The notes below the pieces were generated by a model, which was given only the letters and a program-made list of their open reading frames with translations, did no database searches and was not told the origin of the DNA. Source: Gordius sp. MW1 (lineage: Eukaryota; Nematomorpha; Gordioida; Gordea; Gordiidae). From it: 64,000 bases of DNA. This document shows positions 51,090 through 61,024 of the stretch, piece by piece. The position numbers and the translations under genes are program-made. The first letter of the stretch is position 1. Every line of letters starts with the position of its first letter. The stretch spans positions 13,206,001 to 13,270,000 of the forward strand of contig OZ038526.1 in NCBI GenBank assembly GCA_964036665.1, written 5' to 3'.

Positions 51090-52466
51090 GATGAAAGTTG
51101 TCTTTTTCAGACGTAATTTCTATGATCCCAAGTAAAAATTTATCAGAATTTAAAAACTATTACTTTGAAATCAAGATCGCATAGAGCTGTTTTCAAAAAT
51201 TAAGCACAACGTTGCGATACAACAAACTAATCGCAACAATAAAACGTTGTCTTTTGTCAAAATTATAGTTCTCGCAGCTTAAAACCTCTTTTCGGAAGTC
51301 AATCGAGGATAAAGGATTCTCAAATTGGCTTACTTTTATATATTTTTTCATGCTCTTTCACATAGAATCGAAAAAAATAAATATTTTTACCTCAAAATTT
51401 TTCACATATTTTTCTTTGAACCGTATTCATCCGATGAAAGTTGTCGTTTTCAGACGTGGTTTCTATGATCCCAAGTAAAAATTTATCAGAATCTAAAAAC
51501 TATTATTTTGAAATCATGATCGCATAGAGCAGTTTTCAAAAATTAAGCACTAACGTTGCGATACAACAAACTAATCGCCACAATAAAACGTTGTCTTTTG
51601 TCAAAATGATAGTTCTCGCAGCTTAAAACCTCTTTTCGGAAGTCAATCGAGGATAATAGGATTCTCAAATTGGCTTACTTTTAAATATTTTTTCATGCTC
51701 TCTCACATAGAATCGAAAAAAATAAATATTTTTACCTCAAAATTTTTCACATATTTTTCTTTGAAACGTATCATCCGATGAAAGTTGTCGTTTTCAGACG
51801 TGGTTTCTATGATCTTAAGTAAAAATTTATCAGAATTTAAAAACTATTACTTTGAAATCATGATCGCATAGAGCAGTTTTCAAAAATTAAGCACTCACGT
51901 TGCGATACAACAAACTAATCGCAACAATAAAACGTTGTCTTTTGTCAAAATGATACTTCTCGCAGCTTAAAACCTCTTTTCGGAAGTCAATCGAGGATAA
52001 TAGGATTCTCAAATTGGCTTACTTTTATATATTTTTTCATGCTCTTTCACATAGAATCGAAAAAAATAAATATTTTTACCTCAAAATTTTTCACATATTT
52101 TTCTTTGAACCGTATTCATCCGATGAAAGTTGTCGTTTTCAGACGTGGTTTCTATGATCCCAAGTAAAAATTTATCAGAATCTAAAAACTATTACTTTGA
52201 AATCATGATCGCATAGAGCAGTTTTCAAAAATTAAGCACTCACGTTGCGATACAACAAACTAATCGCAACAATAAAACGTTGTCTTTTGTCAAAATGATA
52301 GTTCTCGCAGCTTAAAACCTCTTTTCGGAAGTCAATCGAGGATAATAGGATTCTCAAATTGGCTTACTTTTATATATTCTTTCATGCTCTTTCACATAGA
52401 ATCGAAAAAAATAAATATTTCTACCTCAAAATTTTTCACATATTTTTCTTTGTACCGTATTCATTC
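51090..52466 (+). repeat. Four monomers leading into the right-domain HOR
   Basis: Monomer starts: 51090, 51433, 51777, 52122. Monomer 51090 has 'gtctttttcag', 'acgtaatttc', 'cacaacg' and 'gaggataaagg'. Monomer 51433 has 'actattattttg', 'cactaacg', 'cttttaaatatt', 'ctctcacatag' and 'tttgaaacgtatc'. Monomer 51777 has 'gatcttaag', 'gaatttaaa' and 'atgatacttctcg'. Monomer 52122 is close to consensus. The stretch from about 51.65 kb returns near 60.9 and 62.6 kb. Confidence 0.8.
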
Positions 52467-54521
52467 GATGAAAGTTGTCGTTTTCAGACGTGGTTTCTAT
52501 GATCTTAAGTAAAAATTTATCAGAATCTAAAAACTAATACTTTGAAATCATGATCGCATAGAGCAGTTTTCAAAAATTAAGCACTACGTTGCGATACAAC
52601 AAACTAATCGCAACAATAAAACGTTGTCTTTTGTCAAAATGATAGTTCTCGCAGCTTAAAACCTCTTTTCGGAAGTCAATCGAGGATAATAGGATTCTCA
52701 AATTCGCTTACTTTTATATATTCTTTCATGCTCTTTCACATAGAATCGAAAAAAATAAATATTTTTACCTCAAAATTTTTCACATATTTTTATTTGTACC
52801 GTATCATCCGATGAAAGTTGTCGTTTTCAGACGTAATTTCTATGATCCCAAGTAAAAATTTATCAGAATTTAAAAACTATTACTTTGAAATCATAATCGC
52901 ATAGAGCAGTTTTCAAAAATTAAGCACAACGTTGTGATACAACAAACTAATCGCAACAATAAAACGTTGTCTTTTGTCAAAATTATAGTTCTCGCAGCTT
53001 AAAACCTCTTTTCGGAAGTCAATCGAGGATAATAGGATTCTCAAATTGGCTTACTTTTATATATTCTTTCATGCTCTTTCACATAGAATCGAAAAAAATA
53101 AATATTTCTACCTCAAAATTTTTCACATATTTTTCTTTGTACCGTATTCATTCGATGAAAGTTGTCGTTTTCAGACGTGGTTTCTATGATCCCAAGTAAA
53201 AATTTATCAGAATCTAAAAACTAATACTTTGAAATCATGATCGCATAGAGCAGTTTTCAAAAATTAAGCACTACGTTGCGATACAACAAACTAATCGCAT
53301 CAATAAAATGTCTTTTGTCAAAATGATAGTTCTCGCAGATTAAAACCTCTTTTCGGAAGTCAATCGAGGATAATAGGATTCTCAAATTGGCTTACTTTTA
53401 TATATTTTTTTATGCTCTTTCACATAGAATCGAAAAAAATAAATATTTTTACCTCAAAATTTTTCACATATTTTTCTTTGAACCGTATTCATCCGATGAA
53501 AGTTGTCGTTTTCAGACGTGGTTTCTATGATCCCAAGTAAAAATTTATCAGAATCTAAAAACTAATACTTTGAAATCATGATCGCATAGAGCAGTTTTCA
53601 AAAATTAAGCACTACGTTGCGATACAACAAACTAATCGCATCAATAAAATGTCTTTTGTCAAAATGATAGTTCTCGCAGATTAAAACCTCTTTTCGGAAG
53701 TCAATCGAGGATAATAGGATTCTCAAATTGGCTTACTTTTATATATTTTTTTATGCTCTTTCACATAGAATCGAAAAAAATAAATATTTTTACCTCAAAA
53801 TTTTTCACATATTTTTCTTTGAACCGTATTCATCCGATGAAAGTTGTCGTTTTCAGACGTGGTTTCTATGATCCCAAGTAAAAATTTATTAGAATCTAAA
53901 AACTATTACTTTGAAATCATGATCGCATAGAGCAGTTTTTAAAAATTAAGCATTCACGTTGCGATACAACAAACTAATCGCAACAATAAAACGTTGTCTT
54001 TTGTCAAAATGATAGTTCTCGCAGCTTAAAACCTCTTTTCAGAAGTCAATCGAGGATAATAGGATTCTCAAATTGGCTTACTTTTATATATTTTTTCATG
54101 CTCTTTCACATAGAATCGAAAAAAATAAATATTTTTACCTCAATTTTTCACATATTTTTCTTTGAACCGTATTCATCCGATGAAAGTTGTCGTTTTCAGA
54201 CGTGGTTTCTATGATCCCAAGTAAAAATTTATCAGAATCTAAAAACTATTACTTTGAAATCAATCGCATAGAGCAGTTTTCAAATATTAAGCACTCACGT
54301 TGCGATACAACAAACTAATCGCAACAATAAAACGTTGTCTTTTGTCAAAATGATAGTTCTCGCAGCTTATAACCTCTTTTCGGAAGTCAATCGAGGATAA
54401 TAGGATTCTCAAATTGGCTTTCTTTTATATATTTTTTCATGCTCTTTCACATAGAATCGAAAAAAATAAATATTTCTACCTCAAAATTTTTCACATATTT
54501 TTCTTTGTACCGTATTCATTC
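52467..54521 (+). repeat. Right-domain HOR, full six-monomer copy (2055 bp)
   Basis: Monomers 52467, 52810, 53154, 53495, 53836, 54179, here called E1-E6. E1: 'gatcttaag', 'actaatac', 'aaattcgctt', 'tttttatttgtacc'. E2: 'acgtaatttc', 'aaatcataatcgc', 'cacaacgttgtg', 'aaaattatag', 'atttctacc'. E3 and E4: 'cactacg', 'gcatcaataaaatgtc', 'cagattaaaacc', 'tttttttatg'. E5: 'ttattagaatc', 'gcattcacg', 'cttttcagaag', 'ctcaatttttcac'. E6: 'aaatcaatcgc', 'aaatattaag', 'cttataacc', 'ggctttc'. Lengths are 343, 344, 341, 341, 343, 343. This is the reference copy for the next three. Confidence 0.92.
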
Positions 54522-56231
54522 GATGAAAGTTGTCGTTTTCAGACGTGGTTTCTATGATCTTAAGTAAAAATTTATCAGAATCTAAAAACTAATACTTTGA
54601 AATCATGATCGCATAGAGCAGTTTTCAAAAATTAAGCACTACGTTGCGATACAACAAACTAATCGCAACAATAAAACGTTGTCTTTTGTCAAAATGATAG
54701 TTCTCGCAGCTTAAAACCTCTTTTCGGAAGTCAATCGAGGATAATAGGATTCTCAAATTCGCTTACTTTTATATATTCTTTCATGCTCTTTCACATAGAA
54801 TCGAAAAAAATAAATATTTTTACCTCAAAATTTTTCACATATTTTTATTTGTACCGTATCATCCGATGAAAGTTGTCGTTTTCAGACGTAATTTCTATGA
54901 TCCCAAGTAAAAATTTATCAGAATTTAAAAACTATTACTTTGAAATCATAATCGCATAGAGCAGTTTTCAAAAATTAAGCACAACGTTGTGATACAACAA
55001 ACTAATCGCAACAATAAAACGTTGTCTTTTGTCAAAATTATAGTTCTCGCAGCTTAAAACCTCTTTTCGGAAGTCAATCGAGGATAATAGGATTCTCAAA
55101 TTGGCTTACTTTTATATATTCTTTCATGCTCTTTCACATAGAATCGAAAAAAATAAATATTTCTACCTCAAAATTTTTCACATATTTTTCTTTGTACCGT
55201 ATTCATTCGATGAAAGTTGTCGTTTTCAGACGTGGTTTCTATGATCCCAAGTAAAAATTTATCAGAATCTAAAAACTAATACTTTGAAATCATGATCGCA
55301 TAGAGCAGTTTTCAAAAATTAAGCACTACGTTGCGATACAACAAACTAATCGCATCAATAAAATGTCTTTTGTCAAAATGATAGTTCTCGCAGATTAAAA
55401 CCTCTTTTCGGAAGTCAATCGAGGATAATAGGATTCTCAAATTGGCTTACTTTTATATATTTTTTTATGCTCTTTCACATAGAATCGAAAAAAATAAATA
55501 TTTTTACCTCAAAATTTTTCACATATTTTTCTTTGAACCGTATTCATCCGATGAAAGTTGTCGTTTTCAGACGTGGTTTCTATGATCCCAAGTAAAAATT
55601 TATCAGAATCTAAAAACTAATACTTTGAAATCATGATCGCATAGAGCAGTTTTCAAAAATTAAGCACTACGTTGCGATACAACAAACTAATCGCATCAAT
55701 AAAATGTCTTTTGTCAAAATGATAGTTCTCGCAGATTAAAACCTCTTTTCGGAAGTCAATCGAGGATAATAGGATTCTCAAATTGGCTTACTTTTATATA
55801 TTTTTTCATGCTCTTTCACATAGAATCGAAAAAAATAAATATTTTTACCTCAATTTTTCACATATTTTTCTTTGAACCGTATTCATCCGATGAAAGTTGT
55901 CGTTTTCAGACGTGGTTTCTATGATCCCAAGTAAAAATTTATCAGAATCTAAAAACTATTACTTTGAAATCAATCGCATAGAGCAGTTTTCAAATATTAA
56001 GCACTCACGTTGCGATACAACAAACTAATCGCAACAATAAAACGTTGTCTTTTGTCAAAATGATAGTTCTCGCAGCTTATAACCTCTTTTCGGAAGTCAA
56101 TCGAGGATAATAGGATTCTCAAATTGGCTTTCTTTTATATATTTTTTCATGCTCTTTCACATAGAATCGAAAAAAATAAATATTTCTACCTCAAAATTTT
56201 TCACATATTTTTCTTTGTACCGTATTCATTC
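54522..56231 (+). repeat. Right-domain HOR, five-monomer copy (1710 bp) with E4/E5 hybrid
   Basis: Monomers 54522 (E1), 54865 (E2), 55209 (E3), 55550 (hybrid), 55889 (E6). The 339-bp monomer at 55550 starts as E4 ('actaatac', 'cactacg', 'gcatcaataaaatgtc', 'cagatt') and ends as E5 ('ttttttcatg', 'ctcaatttttcac'). The crossover lies between about 55735 and 55805. One monomer has been lost by in-register exchange between neighbours. Confidence 0.92.
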
Positions 56232-58285
56232 GATGAAAGTTGTCGTTTTCAGACGTGGTTTCTATGATCTTAAGTAAAAATTTATCAGAATCTAAAAACT
56301 AATACTTTGAAATCATGATCGCATAGAGCAGTTTTCAAAAATTAAGCACTACGTTGCGATACAACAAACTAATCGCAACAATAAAACGTTGTCTTTTGTC
56401 AAAATGATAGTTCTCGCAGCTTAAAACCTCTTTTCGGAAGTCAATCGAGGATAATAGGATTCTCAAATTCGCTTACTTTTATATATTCTTTCATGCTCTT
56501 TCACATAGAATCGAAAAAAATAAATATTTTTACCTCAAAATTTTTCACATATTTTTATTTGTACCGTATCATCCGATGAAAGTTGTCGTTTTCAGACGTA
56601 ATTTCTATGATCCCAAGTAAAAATTTATCAGAATTTAAAAACTATTACTTTGAAATCATAATCGCATAGAGCAGTTTTCAAAAATTAAGCACAACGTTGT
56701 GATACAACAAACTAATCGCAACAATAAAACGTTGTCTTTTGTCAAAATTATAGTTCTCGCAGCTTAAAACCTCTTTTCGGAAGTCAATCGAGGATAATAG
56801 GATTCTCAAATTGGCTTACTTTTATATATTCTTTCATGCTCTTTCACATAGAATCGAAAAAAATAAATATTTCTACCTCAAAATTTTTCACATATTTTTC
56901 TTTGTACCGTATTCATTCGATGAAAGTTGTCGTTTTCAGACGTGGTTTCTATGATCCCAAGTAAAAATTTATCAGAATCTAAAAACTAATACTTTGAAAT
57001 CATGATCGCATAGAGCAGTTTTCAAAAATTAAGCACTACGTTGCGATACAACAAACTAATCGCATCAATAAAATGTCTTTTGTCAAAATGATAGTTCTCG
57101 CAGATTAAAACCTCTTTTCGGAAGTCAATCGAGGATAATAGGATTCTCAAATTGGCTTACTTTTATATATTTTTTTATGCTCTTTCACATAGAATCGAAA
57201 AAAATAAATATTTTTACCTCAAAATTTTTCACATATTTTTCTTTGAACCGTATTCATCCGATGAAAGTTGTCGTTTTCAGACGTGGTTTCTATGATCCCA
57301 AGTAAAAATTTATCAGAATCTAAAAACTAATACTTTGAAATCATGATCGCATAGAGCAGTTTTCAAAAATTAAGCACTACGTTGCGATACAACAAACTAA
57401 TCGCATCAATAAAATGTCTTTTGTCAAAATGATAGTTCTCGCAGATTAAAACCTCTTTTCGGAAGTCAATCGAGGATAATAGGATTCTCAAATTGGCTTA
57501 CTTTTATATATTTTTTTATGCTCTTTCACATAGAATCGAAAAAAATAAATATTTTTACCTCAAAATTTTTCACATATTTTTCTTTGAACCGTATTCATCC
57601 GATGAAAGTTGTCGTTTTCAGACGTGGTTTCTATGATCCCAAGTAAAAATTTATTAGAATCTAAAAACTATTACTTTGAAATCATGATCGCATAGAGCAG
57701 TTTTTAAAAATTAAGCATTCACGTTGCGATACAACAAACTAATCGCAACAATAAAACGTTGTCTTTTGTCAAAATGATAGTTCTCGCAGCTTAAAACCTC
57801 TTTTCAGAAGTCAATCGAGGATAATAGGATTCTCAAATTGGCTTACTTTTATATATTTTTTCATGCTCTTTCACATAGAATCGAAAAAAATAAATATTTT
57901 TACCTCAATTTTTCACATATTTTTCTTTGAACCGTATTCATCCGATGAAAGTTGTCGTTTTCAGACGTGGTTTCTATGATCCCAAGTAAAAATTTATCAG
58001 AATCTAAAAACTATTACTTTGAAATCAATCGCATAGAGCAGTTTTCAAATATTAAGCACTCACGTTGCGATACAACAAACTAATCGCAACAATAAAACGT
58101 TGTCTTTTGTCAAAATGATAGTTCTCGCAGCTTATAACCTCTTTTCGGAAGTCAATCGAGGATAATAGGATTCTCAAATTGGCTTTCTTTTATATATTTT
58201 TTCATGCTCTTTCACATAGAATCGAAAAAAATAAATATTTTTACCTCAAAATTTTTCACATATTTTTCTTTGAACCGTATCATCC
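56232..58285 (+). repeat. Right-domain HOR, six-monomer copy (2054 bp) with altered last monomer
   Basis: Monomers 56232 (E1), 56575 (E2), 56919 (E3), 57260 (E4), 57601 (E5), 57944 (E6-like). Order and markers match the 2055-bp copy. The last monomer is 342 bp and ends 'tttttacctc ... gaaccgtatcatcc', so it takes the E1-type 3' edge and leads directly into E2 at 58286, skipping E1. Confidence 0.9.
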
Positions 58286-59655
58286 GATGAAAGTTGTCGT
58301 TTTCAGACGTAATTTCTATGATCCCAAGTAAAAATTTATCAGAATTTAAAAACTATTACTTTGAAATCATAATCGCATAGAGCAGTTTTCAAAAATTAAG
58401 CACAACGTTGCGATACAACAAACTAATCGCAACAATAAAACGTTGTCTTTTGTCAAAATTATAGTTCTCGCAGCTTAAAACCTCTTTTCGGAAGTCAATC
58501 GAGGATAATAGGATTCTCAAATTGGCTTACTTTTATATATTCTTTCATGCTCTTTCACATAGAATCGAAAAAAATAAATATTTCTACCTCAAAATTTTTC
58601 ACATATTTTTCTTTGTACCGTATTCATTCGATGAAAGTTGTCGTTTTCAGACGTGGTTTCTATGATCCCAAGTAAAAATTTATCAGAATCTAAAAACTAA
58701 TACTTTGAAATCATGATCGCATAGAGCAGTTTTCAAAAATTAAGCACTACGTTGCGATACAACAAACTAATCGCATCAATAAAATGTCTTTTGTCAAAAT
58801 GATAGTTCTCGCAGATTAAAACCTCTTTTCGGAAGTCAATCGAGGATAATAGGATTCTCAAATTGGCTTACTTTTATATATTTTTTTATGCTCTTTCACA
58901 TAGAATCGAAAAAAATAAATATTTTTACCTCAAAATTTTTCACATATTTTTCTTTGAACCGTATTCATCCGATGAAAGTTGTCGTTTTCAGACGTGGTTT
59001 CTATGATCCCAAGTAAAAATTTATTAGAATCTAAAAACTATTACTTTGAAATCATGATCGCATAGAGCAGTTTTTAAAAATTAAGCATTCACGTTGCGAT
59101 ACAACAAACTAATCGCAACAATAAAACGTTGTCTTTTGTCAAAATGATAGTTCTCGCAGCTTAAAACCTCTTTTCAGAAGTCAATCGAGGATAATAGGAT
59201 TCTCAAATTGGCTTACTTTTATATATTTTTTCATGCTCTTTCACATAGAATCGAAAAAAATAAATATTTTTACCTCAATTTTTCACATATTTTTCTTTGA
59301 ACCGTATTCATCCGATGAAAGTTGTCGTTTTCAGACGTGGTTTCTATGATCCCAAGTAAAAATTTATCAGAATCTAAAAACTATTACTTTGAAATCAATC
59401 GCATAGAGCAGTTTTCAAATATTAAGCACTCACGTTGCGATACAACAAACTAATCGCAACAATAAAACGTTGTCTTTTGTCAAAATGATAGTTCTCGCAG
59501 CTTATAACCTCTTTTCGGAAGTCAATCGAGGATAATAGGATTCTCAAATTGGCTTTCTTTTATATATTTTTTTATGCTCTTTCACATAGAATCGAAAAAA
59601 ATAAATATTTTTACCTCAAAATTTTTCACATATTTTTCTTTGAACCGTATCATCC
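58286..59655 (+). repeat. Right-domain HOR, four-monomer copy (1370 bp)
   Basis: Monomers 58286 (E2), 58630 (E3), 58971 (E5), 59314 (E6-like, 342 bp). E1 and one of the E3/E4 pair are absent. The E2 monomer has 'cacaacgttgcg', where the E2 copies at 52810, 54865, 56575 and 59656 have 'gttgtg'. The short E6-like monomer is shared with the preceding copy, so its altered end arose before this copy was made. Confidence 0.9.
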
Positions 59656-61024
59656 GATGAAAGTTGTCGTTTTCAGACGTAATTTCTATGATCCCAAGTA
59701 AAAATTTATCAGAATTTAAAAACTATTACTTTGAAATCATAATCGCATAGAGCAGTTTTCAAAAATTAAGCACAACGTTGTGATACAACAAACTAATCGC
59801 AACAATAAAACGTTGTCTTTTGTCAAAATTATAGTTCTCGCAGCTTAAAACCTCTTTTCGGAAGTCAATCGAGGATAATAGGATTCTCAAATTGGCTTAC
59901 TTTTATATATTCTTTCATGCTCTTTCACATAGAATCGAAAAAAATAAATATTTCTACCTCAAAATTTTCCACATATTTTTCTTTCTACCGTATTCATTCG
60001 ATGAAAGTTGTCGTTTTCAGACGTGGTTTCTATGATCTTAAGTAAAAATTTATCAGAATCTAAAAACTAATACTTTGAAATCATGATCGCATAGAGCAGT
60101 TTTCAAAAATTAAGCACTACGTTGCGATACAACAAACTAATCGCAACAATAAAACGTTGTCTTTTGTCAAAATGATAGTTCTCGCAGCTTAAAACCTATT
60201 TTCGGAAGTCAATCGAGGATAATAGGATTCTCAAATTGGCTTACTTTTATATATTCTTTCATGCTCTTTCACATAGAATCGAAAAAAATAAATATTTTTA
60301 CCTCAAAATTTTTCACATATTTTTCTTTGAACCGTATTCATCCGATGAAAGTTGTCGTTTTCAGACGTGGTTTCTATGATCCCAAGTAAAAATTTATCAG
60401 AATCTAAAAACTATTATTTTGAAATCATGATCGCATAGAGCAGTTTTCAAAAATTAAGCACTACGTTGCGATACAACAAACTAATCGCATCAATAAAATG
60501 TCTTTTGTCAAAATGATAGTTCTCGCAGCTTAAAACCTCTTTTCGGAAGTCAATCGAGGATAATAGGATTCTCAAATTGGCTTACTTTTATATATTCTTT
60601 CATGCTCTTTCACATAGAATCGAAAAAAATAAATATTTTTACCTCAAAATTTTTCACATATTTTTCTTTGTACCGTATTCATTCGATGAAAGTTGTCGTT
60701 TTCAGACGTGGTTTCTATGATCCCAAGTAAAAATTTATCAGAATCTAAAAACTAATACTTTGAAATCATGATCGCATAGAGCAGTTTTCAAAAATTAAGC
60801 ACTACGTTGCGATACAACAAACTAATCGCATCAATAAAATGTCTTTTGTCAAAATGATAGTTCTCGCAGATTAAAACCTCTTTTCGGAAGTCAATCGAGG
60901 ATAATAGGATTCTCAAATTGGCTTACTTTTAAATATTTTTTCATGCTCTCTCACATAGAATCGAAAAAAATAAATATTTTTACCTCAAAATTTTTCACAT
61001 ATTTTTCTTTGAAACGTATCATCC
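59656..61024 (+). repeat. Mixed monomers after the last clean E copy
   Basis: Monomer starts: 59656 (E2, with 'gttgtg', 'aaattttccac' and 'tttctaccg'), 60000 (E1-like 5' half, then 'cctattttcgg' and a 3' end without 'aaattcgc'), 60344 ('actattattttg' with 'gcatcaataaaatgtc' but 'cagctt'), 60685 (E3-like 5' half ending in 'cttttaaatatt', 'ctctcacatag', 'gaaacgtatc'). These are recombinants joining E-type monomers to the 51.4-52.5 kb type. Confidence 0.8.
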
